Assembly (NCBI GenBank): GCA_002007465.1
Contig: LNAC01000738.1
Coordinates: forward strand, 694,037-758,036
Reading direction: 5' to 3'
DNA length: 64,000 nt
DNA from: Ailurus styani
Taxonomy: Eukaryota; Chordata; Mammalia; Carnivora; Ailuridae
Positions within the stretch are counted from its first letter, which is position 1; every line of letters starts with the position of its first letter. The notes beneath the pieces were generated by a model. The model worked only from the letters and a program-made list of their open reading frames with translations. It searched no databases and was not told where the DNA came from. Shown here piece by piece: positions 37,091 through 48,239 of this stretch. The translations under genes were made by a program, and so were the position numbers.

Positions 37091-37860
37091 CGTTTTACAG
37101 TTCGCCTTCTTAAATTTCACTGGAGACCTGCAAATCAAGTTGTATCTTGCTGATTTGATAGCTGCTTTTACACAGCCCAGCGGAAGGCAATGCCTTGGCA
37201 TCACTCTTGCTGGGAAGAGAGTTTATTAGCAAGCCCTCCCCTGCTCGGCTGGCAGGAGGACCTGCGAGGAAGGCCAGACTAGGCGAGGCCTGGTCCAGGG
37301 GCCAGCCGGCAGGTGTCTGCATCCGGCGGACGAGGCCACTCAGCAGTGACCTTCAGTCTCATAGCGACAACAAAGGAAAATCACCTCCCTCTCCAAACAT
37401 CATTAGAGGCCCTTGCCTCCCTCCCTGGTTGGGAGAGGCGAAGGCAGAGCGGGCAGCAGCAAGAGAAGAAAAATCCTTGTTTTGCAATCCCAGTAATTAG
37501 TCCTAGAGGATTTCTCCAACTGCTCGGGCTGCCAGGAAGGCCTGGGAAAGTGGAGTGGCCAGGCCTGCTACCCAGGCCACTGTGGAGCCAGCTCCCTACT
37601 TGAAATTCAAATGAGTGCGGCTCTGACCTTTCCTGTCACATATTTTATCTCAGAGACAGTTTACAAGGCCTCTCCTCCATGCAGGTCATGTTTTAGTTTA
37701 AACAGGAATACTCTCGTAGGTGTTAGATGCGAGTTAATGATTACACTGAAATCATTCTAATTAGGCTTTGTTGTTACATGCTGCCCTTTGGGGCCTGCCG
37801 CTGTTGTCACATAAAGTATTTTGTAGAAAAATAATTGGTCTGAGATCCCTTCCTTCCTCT
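37090..37860. promoter_or_regulatory. Candidate conserved non-coding block
   Basis: Repeat-free for about 770 bp. A GC-richer centre (37230-37340, with CCGGCAGG and CATCCGGCGGACGAGG) is flanked by AT-rich sides with a TAATTAG homeodomain core (37758-37764) next to a CTTTGTTG SOX-like core (37766-37773). Short open frames on both strands are incidental. Conservation is untested. Confidence 0.33.
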
Positions 37861-38158
37861 CCCACATACTCATCTCTTCTCTCCAACACGCCCCACACAC
37901 CCCCACACTTTTTTTTTTTTAAATAATTATTGATCCTTCAGCACTTGATCAGGAAGATCATTCACCTTCAGTCCCTGTGAAGCTTCTGGAAGGTATCAGG
38001 ACACACAGGTATCCACAGCCGGGAGGGTGGGAACTGTGGCCCATCTTTTGCCAATTCAGGCTTGCATCCACCATCAGAGGGAAAGGGAGGATGAGGTTTC
38101 TCTCAGGGCTCTTCCCAAACACCCTATCGTTTCACTTTGTTTGGGTGGGGAGCCTGGG

Positions 38159-38326
38159 NNNNNNNNNNNNNNNNNNNNNNNNNNNNNNNNNNNNNNNNNN
38201 NNNNNNNNNNNNNNNNNNNNNNNNNNNNNNNNNNNNNNNNNNNNNNNNNNNNNNNNNNNNNNNNNNNNNNNNNNNNNNNNNNNNNNNNNNNNNNNNNNNN
38301 NNNNNNNNNNNNNNNNNNNNNNNNNN
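38159..38326. other. Assembly gap (168 N)
   Basis: Run of N, size exactly 168 in this record. Open frames drawn across it are meaningless. Confidence 1.
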
Positions 38327-39160
38327 ACTTATTCAGGGAGCCTTGTCATCCTCCAGGTGTGGGGAGCAATTAGATGGGAGTGGGCGGCACTACTTTCTCT
38401 CTTTGGTTTCTTCATCATTTACATACATCTGCATACAGACACCATGCTCAGTGCAATCTCAAGCAATTTTCAATCTTGTTATTGCTAGGATTTGTTTTCC
38501 CTTCTCTCAACTTTTGTTTCTTCTCATTTACCTAGAATAATTGATGCAGGTGCCTTATGGAAAAAGCACTTAACAACTTGAGGGGATTGGGTGCACTGAA
38601 CACCGCAGTAAGAGTTTACAAAGTGGGTAGTCATGTGAGGGCCTTGGGGTCCACAGCTAATAGCTCCGTTAGGGAGAACAGACTACACTGATGATGAGAT
38701 AGACGGTCACTTAGAGAAAAAAAAAAATCACACTTTTCCTGAACCTCTGACAATTAAGAGTTTGGCTAAAGGATTCGGAGGAGTAGGAGGCTTCAAATGA
38801 AGGAGGAAAGATTCAAACTGGGTAGGATATGCTCGATGAATATCCCAAGTAAGCCCAGAAGGGGCTTTGTATCCCTGCCTGGAACTTGGTTGGCTATACC
38901 TTTGAAGGTGGCTTCCAACATTAAAAAAAATGAAAAAATTCTTCTGAGGCCAAGCTACCCCAGCCACCATAAATCTATACCCTGTGTAACAGAAAACTCA
39001 AAAACTTAAAAGAAATGAGTTTTTTGCAACAAAAAGTTGTTCGAGGCAAATGGGAAGAAAATTTACTTATTCCAATAAAAAGTGTAAAGAATAAAAAAAT
39101 TATAAAAACATCACTACTGTTTATCTTAAAATTCAGTATCTCTAGGATATGCTGTCTTTT
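38327..39160. other. Unique sequence, no gene seen
   Basis: No repeat or gene recognised on the right flank of the gap. Confidence 0.4.
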
Positions 39161-39164
39161 CTAA

Positions 39165-39315
39165 TAATCCTTGCTACTCAAAGTGTGGCTCATGGACCTG
39201 CAGCCCTGGCTTTACCCAGGAGGGTGTCAGACAGGCAGAATCTCAGGCCCAGCCTCAGATCTGGTGAAAAGAATTTGCACAGGAGCAAAATCTCAAGTGA
39301 TTCAAGTGTGAGGGG
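39165..39315. repeat. MER5-like DNA transposon fossil
   Basis: 'tgctactcaaagtgtggctc', 'atggacctgcagccctggct', 'gcagaatctcaggcccagcc' and 'aatctcaagtgattcaagtg' follow the order of a MER5A-type hAT element. Confidence 0.65.
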
Positions 39316-39870
39316 CCAGCTTTACTGCCTTCCTATCTTCATCAGGATCTTGGAAACTTATTTCCTGTATCATGTTTCCTTGACCTAAGTAAAGGGTTTG
39401 CTTCCTCTGAAATCCACCTCGTCTCATACTGCCAGAGAGAGAGAGACACCAATTAAAAGAAGAAAGAAGAAAGAAGAAGAAAAATGAAAACTTCTCTTCA
39501 TTGAGAAATAGGCTGTAGTGCTTGGCTCTTCTTTTCTTTTTGGCTTGGGGGCTGGTGTTCAGAGAGCCTTGAAGGCCTTCAAAGAAAACCATCAAATTAA
39601 AACACTGAGTTAGAAATCTCATGGTCTTTTTATCTTAAGAGCGAATGTGAGTTGTCAGTCCACAGAAATCCTTGTTTATATGAATAAACATTCCGCCTGT
39701 GATGCTAAGAATTCAATTAATGTTCAGTGCAGGTGTGAAAGGATGAGGGTCCCACTGATTTGATTTGCTGGCCCTCTGTTAGGATGAGGTTTTAGAGATT
39801 CGTTTCCTCAGATATGTTTTAGATAAAAATTTCTTCAGACAGCATATATAGGATATATATATGTATTTAA
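39316..39870. other. Unique sequence, no gene seen
   Basis: Contains (AAG)n-like runs at about 39459-39483. No gene recognised. Confidence 0.4.
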
Positions 39871-39871
39871 A

Positions 39872-39873
39872 TG

Positions 39874-39904
<31 letters not shown>
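39872..39904. repeat. (GT)n microsatellite
   Basis: GT run of about 33 bp with one C interruption. Confidence 0.95.
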
Positions 39905-41395
39905 AGATAAATACACTTTCCTTCTCTTCTAAGCAATTAGGCCGGTTTAACTCAAGACCCCCACGAACCCCAGATCCTCATACCCCCCAAGGCCTCCAAC
40001 TGCAGTGTGTTGGTAACACCTTTGTCACTGCCTAAACAAGGCATCAATAATTAAATTCCCATTTGTAAAAAGAGGAAATTATTCATGCCATCAGCACTCC
40101 CCATCAATAACAGGAGGAAACCTAACTATCTCATTACCCCATCACACTGTGTGCAAACAGAACTGCCCGTTGTTGACAATAAATATTTGATAAGGGAGGA
40201 AAAAGGAAGGAGAAACCAAGGATGCAGAGAATTGCTGTTGAGCATTGCGGAGGACCCGCCCTGGGGCTGGGGTTTACCTCACGGACCCTCCCCGGCTGGC
40301 CTCGCAGAGTCGCCGCCGACTGACCGCAGCTGACGGGCATGCTGGCCATCTGTCTGCTTCTGAATCACACGGCCTTCCTTCAGTCACATCTCAAAACAGA
40401 ATCTAACAGACCTCCTTTTTTTTCTCCCCTCCTTTGCTGTTTCAACAAATTCCTAGAGAAGTTTCCCAGTTAACTTTTTAAAAAAGCTGTTATACCTGAA
40501 ACATTCTCTTAAAGCTCCACGTTCTGAGTGATGTGGTCAGGGCAGAGCTCCGGGCTCAGTGGTCCTCGGTGGGTTTTCCACAGACCTGCTGGTAGGAGAC
40601 TTCTTTTTTTTCCATGCCTCCGTTTTCTCAACTCTAAACGGAGACATCTGCAAGAGCTGACTTGTCTTTCTACTCTTAACAGGTATCTTTTCAAGGAAAA
40701 GTCTTCCTGCCAACCCCATAAAACAAAATATAGGAAAATCACAAATGACCAAAAAGGAGAGAGGGGAGTCATTTTCAGTTTAACATTACTTTTCTAAGAT
40801 CAGCAGTGACATCTGTACGTCTAGCCCCCAGGTTTCTGCATTCTGCTGAATAGCAATCATGCTGATTATTTTCTTTTGTAAATGATTCTCTCTTCCTCCC
40901 CACCATTTATTCACCACTCTTCTTGGCCCTTCTAGAATCTCTGGGAGCAGACCTATGTAGATGGCATCCTCCACATTGACTTGGTCTCTGGCTTTCTGTT
41001 GGACTGGGCCATTGGAAGACTCTAATAAGAGATCAGAAAGCACTTGACAGATGCTTGCACAGTTCTGCACCTCACCCTCCCTATGTTTGCAACCCTTCTG
41101 GGACACTAGCCATGTCTTCCCATAACAGCAGCTCCTACTTGGACAGTCCCTTCCCCACCACTCCAGTTCTCACTGCTCAGGGGGCCTCTTTTCCTCCCTA
41201 TTCCCTTAGCCCCAAGCACAGTAACACCTCCCCACAGGTGCTAGCCTCTGTGGCTTCTTTTATCCTCCCCATACTTCTGTAAGTAGCACTTTCAATAAAG
41301 CCTTCTATTTGAGCCATCTGAGTTCAGTGCCAAACATCTAAGTGATACACCGGGTAAATATTAAGACTAACCAATTTAAAATAATTTTAAACTAG
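39905..41395. other. Unique sequence; CpG-richer patch near 40240-40340
   Basis: The patch at 40240-40340 (GGAGGACCCGCCC, CAGAGTCGCCGCCGACTGACCG) is CpG-richer than its surroundings and repeat-free. About 40975-41310 may be the end of an ancient repeat ('tagcactttcaataaagcct'). No gene identified. Confidence 0.35.
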
Positions 41396-41397
41396 CT

Positions 41398-41580
41398 ATG
41401 TTAGTTTGGGAGGGCTGCCATGACAAAGTCCCACAGACCCAGGGGCTTATTTTCTCACAGTTCTGGAGGCTCCAAGTCTGAGATCATAGAGCAGGCAAGA
41501 CTGGGGTTTTTTTCAGAGGCCTTTCTCCTTAGCTTCTAGGTGGTGGTCTTCTCCCTTTACCTTTACACTATCGTAAATGA
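41398..41580 (-). repeat. MaLR-type (MLT1-like) LTR fragment
   Basis: 'gttagtttgggagggctgcc', 'atgacaaagtcccacagacc', 'tctcacagttctggaggctc' and 'ccaagtctgagatcatagag' form the antisense end of an MLT1-like LTR. It is truncated. Confidence 0.8.
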
Positions 41581-42549
41581 AACCTGGCTATGATTCTAGC
41601 ATGTTCTCCAAGAGAGGTCTCCCAAGCATCAGCCCAAACCACTCTTAGTGCCATGATCTCAAGAAGGGCTGTGGCACCAGGCAGGGACTCCGACTCCATA
41701 CAGGTCACAATGTGTGTTGGTTTTACCCACTTCAGTCAAAGGAAACTGTATACCATGGTGGGAGAGCCAAGCTGGGAGGCAGAAAACGAGGTCCCCTCCT
41801 GGCACAGCAGTGACCATCACTTAGTGTCTCAGATGCTCCACTGCTGAATTTATAAAAGAGTCATATCAACTAGCTCCTGAGATTATTGAAAGAATCAAAG
41901 GAGATATGTGTAAAATCCTTTGTAAACTTAAAACAACATCCTAGACAAGTAATAAAATTGTCTGGCATCCAATTGTATTATTTTCTGTTTCTTTCTGTGG
42001 ATTAAAAGAGCTAATAAATGAAAAAGACATCAGACTGAGCATGGCAAATGAGGTCTGAATAAATTCTACTGCTGTTGTTATAAAAATTGCATTCTTCCTT
42101 TTTCTAAGCATGTCCATATGAGACTTAAACATAAAAGTTGTATATGCTAGTCCCCCTTTATAGTCAGAAGGATGGATTTGTCCGGCCCCTCCTGGCTGTC
42201 ACATTCAATGCTCGCATGAAACCAGAAGATCCACCAAGCCCTTAGATCACACAGACGCTACAACAGGAAGGAACTTGAAAGAGAGTATTGTCAATTTCAC
42301 ATCTTTTGCGATAAAGAGACAAAGAGCGATCACACTCTGGTTGGATTTCTTGTACAGGTCTATGTGCCAGACAGGAGACTAGAATGAGGAATACCACCAC
42401 CAAGCCCTCCATAAAGGGCAGAGCCATCCTCATCACATAAGCAGCTCTTGCCAAAACCCACCCACTTCTTTCTTTCATGAGTCCTGAGCCCAGGCTTCTA
42501 AAAATCAACCTACTCATGGCTAGGTAGAAAGTCATCCAGCAGACCAAAA

Positions 42550-42665
42550 CATAGGTTCCTTGAGGGTCAGAATCACATATAAACTTTTTCCTATTTCTTC
42601 CAGAAAAGACACCCTAGCACTTTGCTTCCCACATAGTAGGTCTTGAAAAACAAATGATTAAAAAT
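42550..42665 (+). repeat. L2 3'-end fragment
   Basis: Sense L2/MIR 3'-end words: 'ccttgagggtcagaatcaca', 'ctagcactttgcttcccaca', 'tagtaggtcttgaaaaacaa'. Confidence 0.65.
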
Positions 42666-42794
42666 GTCAACTTAATTTGATTTGTGATGATGTATCTACC
42701 ATCACTCCTTCCTCACCTTTAGTGTAACCTGACATATGGAGATATGGGAAAGATCATGAAAAGAATAATAGTTCATAATAAGAGTTTCAGATTC

Positions 42795-43011
42795 CTGGGA
42801 CACTGGTTGGCTCAGTCAGTTAAGCATCTACCTTCGGCTCAGGTCATGATTCTAGGGTCCTGGGATCGAGTCCCGCATCAGGCTCCTTGCTCAGTGGGGA
42901 CCCTGCTTCTCCTTCTCCCTCTGCCTGCCCCCCCCCAACTTGTGCTCTCTCTCTCTCTACCTCTCTCTCTGGAAAGTAAGTAAGTAAAATAAAATCATTA
43001 AAAAAAAGGAA
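42795..43011 (+). mobile_element. Can-SINE
   Basis: 'GACACTGGTTGGCTCAGTCA', 'GTTAAGCATCTACCTTCGGC', 'TCAGGTCATGATTCTAGGGT', CT-rich middle and A-rich tail. Target duplication TTTCAGATTC at 42785-42794 and 43012-43021. It is an intermediate subtype (GTTAAGCATCT head). Confidence 0.92.
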
Positions 43012-43021
43012 TTTCAGATTC

Positions 43022-44150
43022 TTTTTTATTTCAGCACTCCTATCCTATTCCTTTTGCAATGTTAAGATTAATAGGCAAAATCTACGTATACTGGGGTCTC
43101 TGCATCAACACACTGGAATATTCCTCAGAAGTCTTTCCACCAATAGGCATCACAGGCTGCCCACCTTGGAGTACAGGTCCTCTGGCACACATGTAACTGC
43201 TCTGTCAAATCAAAAGGCATTTTTGGCTTCAAATTAAAAGCAAACTTTGGATGGCTGCCACAGCGTATTTATCAATGTAACAAACAATATTTACCAATTG
43301 CTTCATTTCCCTAAATTGTTTTCCGTCCTCAGGACATGTTGTTTGCATCTTAATTTAGCACTAATTTCTCTGTGCTGGAACCTTCTCCCGTGTGTTTTAC
43401 CTTATTCCTGCTTCTGACAAAAGTAAACACTGACTTGGACAGCTCTGGCAACTTGCAACAATGGATTAGTGCATTCTGCCTTAAGCAAAGTCTTCCTTTC
43501 CACTCTTTAGGGATTGCGCAGCTATCAGATGTACTTTTGATTCTTAATGTTTCAGCAGTCATGCACGGGACCTCTTTAGGCATCTGAGACTGAACTCTCT
43601 GACAACACGTTGGAACACATCCCAGTCAAGGACATAAACACAGTTGCCTCTGAGATGAAGGAGGCTGAAAAGAAAGGCATCTGTGGAAGAATGAGGGAGA
43701 GAATCAACTGGGAATTCAGTCTAAAATCTAGGATATGGTTAATCTTCTACTAAACAGTGCTTGATTTTCTGTTTCCATTTTTACTACAACCTGAACATCT
43801 AGGACCAAAAATCAAGAAAGCATTTGAAACAAGAGATGACAAAAGAGACCTTAAAATCCAACTAACTTCCCACTCACAGAAGCAATCAAAATGCCCTAAG
43901 CCTCATGATTAAACAAGAACCTACTCCATTGTGGTTCCAAATTATGATTTTCAAGTGAGGGCAGGTAAACCACATTGAGGAGATGGTAAATAAGTTAATC
44001 CGGCTTGGATGGGAGAGAGGGAGTGGACTCTGGCTCTTCCTTCCCTAATCCCACCTGCATTGTAAGGCCAGACAGGTCGCCTTCTGCCCCTGATTTCACC
44101 CTACTCATCAGCTCAGTGAGCGTCCCGCCCTCTCTTTCACCAGTCCATGA
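43022..44150. other. Unique sequence, no gene seen
   Basis: Overlapping open frames at 43350-43587 on opposite strands; no recognisable family. Confidence 0.4.
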
Positions 44151-44154
44151 ATCT

Positions 44155-44255
44155 GAAGTGCTGGGCTTCTCAGCATCAGCATGCATCAGAACCCTCTGCA
44201 GAGCTCGCTCAAAAATCCCTATCTTCAGAAGCCTGGGGGTATTGAGGACCCAACA
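44155..44255. repeat. MER5-like fragment
   Basis: 'cagcatcagcatgcatcaga' then 'accctctgcagagctcgctc' is reminiscent of the MER5A consensus. Confidence 0.45.
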
Positions 44256-44261
44256 TCCTTT

Positions 44262-44460
44262 CTTTTCTTTTTTTTTTTTTTAAGATTGAGAGAGAGCGTG
44301 CGCGAGAGAGCATGCGCACACACAAATAAGGAGAGGGGGAGAGGGAGGAGTCTCTCACAGACTCCATGCTGAGCCCACAGCTCAACCAGGGGCTGATCTC
44401 CCAACCTGAGGTGAAACCAAGAGTCGGACCCTTAAGGGACTGTGTGACCCCGGTGCCCCA
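44262..44460 (-). mobile_element. Can-SINE, older diverged subtype
   Basis: Reverse SINE: poly-T end, GA-rich stretch with GCGTGCGCGAGAGAG, 'ACTCCATGCTGAGCCCACAG', and a diverged head ending 'CCCCGGTGCCCC'. No clean target duplication found, consistent with age. Confidence 0.85.
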
Positions 44461-44960
44461 TCTCTGTTTTTAATAAATGTCCTATGTGAGTCTAGCACTG
44501 ATGTCATTTACCGCACATACCTAAAAACTAGGACTATAGACCATAAATGATGTGTTCCACACAACTAATACTCCTGAGCAGAGAGCTGGCCTGGACTCTG
44601 GTGGCTGTCTCCTCTCGATGTCCTGGTTGCTGCCAGGAGCCACTGCCTCTTACCACAGGAACAGTCACTGCCTCTGCCTGACTTTGAAGGTCCTTAGCCC
44701 AGTACCCTGCAACCAAACTCTCTCCCAGTCATGCTCGCTTGCTTCACCTGGACACCTTCTACTCTAATTATGCAGCCCCCCCCCCGCCGGCTGCTTTTTG
44801 TCCCTCAGTGTCCCCTTTGCATGGAGTAACCACCATTCTCCTACCCCACCATTCTTCAAACTTCTGCTCAATCCCACTTCCTCCTTCCAGGTCTGTTCCA
44901 CCCTCTCTAATCACACTTCAGTCTTTGTTGCAAAGCACAGCCTTTAACTTCACCTTCTTA
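44461..44960. other. Unique sequence, no gene seen
   Basis: Includes a C run at about 44767-44776. 44830-44950 may contain L2-like words, too weak to call. Confidence 0.35.
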
Positions 44961-45464
44961 GTGTCTCTGATGACTAATTGTATGTGTCAACTTCACTGGG
45001 CCACACGATACCCAGGTAGCTGGTTAAATGTGATTTCTGGATGTGTCCATGAGGATTTTTCCAGAACAGATTAGCATCTGAATAGGTGAACTGAGCAAGC
45101 AGATGGTTCTCCCACACTGGGGAGATGGACCGAAGAGAAAGAAAATGGTTGAAGGACTGAAGAGAAAGAAAAGGCAGGGGAAGGCTGAATTCACTCTCTG
45201 CCTGTTTGAGCCAGAACATTGATCTTCTCCGGACCTCGGTGATCCTGATGCTCAAGACTTCAGATTCAGGCTGAAACCGACACCACCAGCTCACTGGTCT
45301 TAGGTCCTCAGACTACAGCACTGGCTTTCCTGGGCCTCCAGCTTGTAGATGGAAGATCAGGGGACATCTCAGCCCCATTACCAATCAGAATCAATCAATC
45401 AGAATCAATTAATCAGTTGGGTGAGCCAATCCCTATAATAAATCTTTCTCAAATAGGTGTGTAT

Positions 45465-45690
45465 GTATGTGTAGAATATATCTATATATAGAATATGTGT
45501 TTTCTTCATATATTCTAGATATACAGATACTATGTATACATGTACATATACTTATTCTAGATATATGGATATAATATATATACATATACAGTTGACCCTT
45601 GAACATATATTCTAGATATATAGATATCATGTATATATACACACATATACTCTAGATATATACATACTATATACACATGTGCATACATAC
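45465..45690. repeat. AT-rich tandem array, about 40-55 bp unit
   Basis: TCTAGATATA recurs at 45514, 45556, 45611 and 45651 in an ATATAC/GTATAT-rich context. One unit also contains CAGTTGACCCTTGAA (from 45589), the terminal sequence of the neighbouring transposon. Confidence 0.85.
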
Positions 45691-45691
45691 A

Positions 45692-46152
45692 CAGTTGACC
45701 CTTGAATATGGGGACAAGGGATGTCAACCTTCCATGCAGTCAAAAACTCACACCTAGGGGCACTTGGGTGGCACGGTTGGTTGAGTGTTTGACTCTTGGT
45801 TTTGGCTCAGGTCGTGATCTCGGGGTCAGTCTGTTTAAGACATTCTCTCCCTCTCCAACTGCTCCTCCACCCACTCTCTAAGATAAATAAACCTTAAAAA
45901 AATCATATATAACTTATGACTCCCCCAAAATTTAACTACTAATAGCTTACTGTTGACCGGAAGCCTCACTATAACATCGTCAATTAACACATATTTCGTG
46001 TATGTATTATATACAGTCTTCAGACAATAAAGCTAAAGAAAATGTTAATAAAGAAGAGAAAATGCACTTACAGTACTGTGCTGTACTGGGAGAAAAATCC
46101 ACATATAAATGGATTTGTACAGGTCAAGCTCACATTGCTCAAGGGTCAACTA
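45692..46152 (-). mobile_element. MER28/Tigger2-like DNA transposon
   Basis: Terminal inverted repeats CAGTTGACCCTTGAA (45692) and CTCAAGGGTCAACT (ending about 46151). Internal words 'gactcccccaaaatttaact', 'actaatagcttactgttgac' and 'cggaagcctcac' match the reverse of a MER28-type non-autonomous mariner-like element. It has no transposase and is interrupted by a SINE. Confidence 0.85.
45757..45903 (+). mobile_element. Can-SINE, shortened, nested in MER28-like element
   Basis: 'GGGGCACTTGGGTGGCACGG', 'TTGACTCTTGGTTTTGGCTC', 'AGGTCGTGATCTCGGGGTCA', then a shortened middle and a brief A-rich tail. It lacks part of the usual centre. Confidence 0.88.
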
Positions 46153-46261
46153 TATATAGAATACTAAATATATCTCCTATTGGCTGTTTCTCCAGAGAAC
46201 CCCAATACAATTTCTTTTGTTTCTTTTTATACTATCTGTAGTGTTTCTTATATATTATTTC

Positions 46262-46395
46262 TTTTCATTTGTTCCCCAACTAGGTTGTGAGTTCCCCAAA
46301 GTCAGGGCCCACCCATCGTTTTTTTCTTTTAGTACCTCTCACAGTACCTAGCACAGTGTTCAAATACAATAGGATATCAAATATTTGCTGATCAT
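46262..46395 (+). repeat. L2 3'-end fragment
   Basis: 'ctaggttgtgagttccccaa', 'agtcagggcccacccatcg', 'cctagcacagtgttcaaata' match the sense L2 3' end. Confidence 0.75.
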
Positions 46396-46895
46396 TGTTC
46401 TGTTCTGTCATTACACTGTCAATTGATAGATGCTTATTCTGTTTTTAAGATGTAACCTCTTCAAATGAAGATTTTATTAGTTTGAGGATCACAGGCTGTG
46501 GGGGATAGAGACCAAAATCTATAAGGATTAGCCTTATGACATTTTTTTCTGTCAATTTTTAAGATTGATGATTATATCACAACTAGAACATTTCGCATAA
46601 AAACTTCTCTTGGAAAATCTTAAGAACTAGGAATCTCATGAACATTCCCAGAGGGCAGAAATTGCCTTGAGCTAAGTAAAACCAGCTGCCTCCTTTAGAG
46701 AGGATTTGTGTGGTCCAACTTTCACAGTGGCCACTTTTGCTATGGTGTCCCCCACCCTTCCTTGATGACCAACGAGCATCAGTAGTCATTTATCATCATA
46801 CTTTACCACGGTTTTCACAACTAATAGAAACGTAGTTGCCAGAACTATCATCTATCAAGGAGAGGTATCAAAAGAGAGACCAAAAAGTCTACTTA
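46396..46895. other. Unique sequence, no gene seen
   Basis: AT-rich, no gene or further repeat recognised. Confidence 0.4.
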
Positions 46896-46897
46896 TT

Positions 46898-46899
<2 letters not shown>

Positions 46900-46939
<40 letters not shown>

Positions 46940-46961
46940 ACACACATACACACACACACAT
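46900..46961. repeat. (CA)n microsatellite
   Basis: CA run of about 60 bp with two CATA interruptions. Confidence 0.95.
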
Positions 46962-47041
46962 TGGAGAATATATGCCTTTGTCAAAGCCGGGAATGTGCCT
47001 ATGTGTCTAACATGCAAGCAAAGCATGTCCATGTATTTCTT

Positions 47042-47244
47042 TTCTTTTTTTAAGATTTTATTTATTTATTTGACACAGAGAGAGAGATTACAAGTAGGCA
47101 GAGAGGCAGGCAGAGAGACAGGGAGAGGAGGAAGCAGGCTCCCCGCTGAGCAGAGAGCCCGATGGGGGCCTCGATCCCAGGACGCTGAGATCATGACCTG
47201 AGCCGAAAGCAGAGGCTTTAACCCACTGAGCCACCCAGGCGCCC
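47042..47244 (-). mobile_element. Can-SINE, mustelid-type, young
   Basis: Reverse full-length copy. Target duplication TGTCCATGTATTTCTT at 47026-47041 matches TGTCCATGTCTTTCTT at 47245-47260 with one mismatch. Confidence 0.95.
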
Positions 47245-47349
47245 TGTCCATGTCTTTCTTATGCCCTGCCCACCTCATTCACTTGTATTGCGTCTCAAGG
47301 GTCCTCATACGTGTGACTTCTGACAGAGGCCCTCAGTGAAACACTGGCC

Positions 47350-47665
47350 TGGTTACGGTGAATCAGTCAGGGAAGCTAAGTTATGCTGCACTAGGAAAAG
47401 CCCAATAATAACAAAAGTTACTTCTTATTCATCCTATGTGTCCGTTAAGGAACAGCTGGAGACTCTGCTCCATGTTTACTGGCTCTGACAAAGCAGCCAC
47501 CATCTGAAATATTGCCAGTCACCATGATAAGCAGAACAAGAGCTCCTAAGAGGTCTCACACTGACAAGAAATGCTCCAGCCTGAAAATGACACCCATTAC
47601 CTCTACTCACAACTCCCTGGCCAGAATTCATCCCCTGACCCCCACCTCACCACAAGGCAGGAGAA
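47350..47665. repeat. Ancient interspersed repeat, unclassified
   Basis: 'gctaagttatgctgcactag', 'ggagactctgctccatgttt', 'aaagcagccaccatctgaaa', 'ctcacactgacaagaaatgc' and 'ccctggccagaattcatccc' follow in order a common old mammalian repeat that I recall but cannot name with confidence. Confidence 0.5.
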
Positions 47666-47697
47666 GCCCACCTTGCTTCTGAGGGGAAAGAGCTGAA

Positions 47698-47798
47698 AAT
47701 AATGACCACCACTGATGACCACATCCATGACAATAATGACCACCACTGATGACCACGCCCATGACAATAATGACCACCACTGATGACCACGCCCATGA
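47698..47798. repeat. 34-bp minisatellite, three copies
   Basis: Three direct copies start at 47698, 47732 and 47766 (AATAATGACCACCACTGATG… unit, 34 bp). Copies 2 and 3 are identical, and copy 1 differs at ACATCC versus ACGCCC. Since 34 is not a multiple of 3, each copy is read in a different frame. Confidence 0.95.
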
Positions 47799-47799
47799 A

Positions 47800-48235
47800 G
47801 CCAGCAGCACTCTCACCTTGAGAAGGCCACACCTGCCCTTGGAACATGGGGAGCAGCCAGTGGTGGACACTTTACTGATACGTTGCCTTGATCTTCAGCT
47901 GGAAGGGCACAGTCCAGAAGGGCTTCTAGTCAAAGGCTTTGCACAAAGAGCCCCCACTTTGTTGCTTCTATGTGAGGATTCCTAAAAAAGTGTGAGATGA
48001 CTGATTGTTCAGAATTGTGGCCAAACACGAGTCCCTGTACATCTTCGTCATCACAATCACATCAGTAAAAACAATGCTCTCCCCCCTCCTCCAGTTTAAG
48101 TCACTCTGTTACACCAGGAGTGATAGAGACACTGATTAAGAAGAACGACAAGACTTACTAGCCCTAGGGGTAAGAACTTCAACAGGAAGGATGTAATTTG
48201 TTTAAGAGGAAGCAAAATGAGAGGGTATGCATAAG
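47800..48235. other. Unique sequence, no gene seen
   Basis: No recognisable feature. Confidence 0.35.
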
Positions 48236-48239
48236 CTCA

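Larger units (their letters stand above)
44963..46206 (+). repeat. Ancient LTR-like repeat, split by an AT array and a transposon
   Basis: The left part (44963-45460: 'gactaattgtatgtgtcaac', 'gctggttaaatgtgatttct', 'gagccaatccctataataaa') and the right part (46158-46206: 'tctcctattggctgtttctc', 'cagagaaccccaataca') match the two halves of one common mammalian LTR-like repeat that I recognise but cannot name surely. About 700 bp of AT-rich tandem repeat and a MER28-like element sit between them. Confidence 0.55.

Noticed and set aside
37977..38540. Open frames of 187 and 153 codons
   Set aside because: They run through 168 N, which cannot contain a readable stop. The real flanking sequence is short and unremarkable.
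47698..47798. CRISPR-like direct repeats
   Set aside because: The copies are contiguous with no spacers and the DNA is mammalian. It is a minisatellite.
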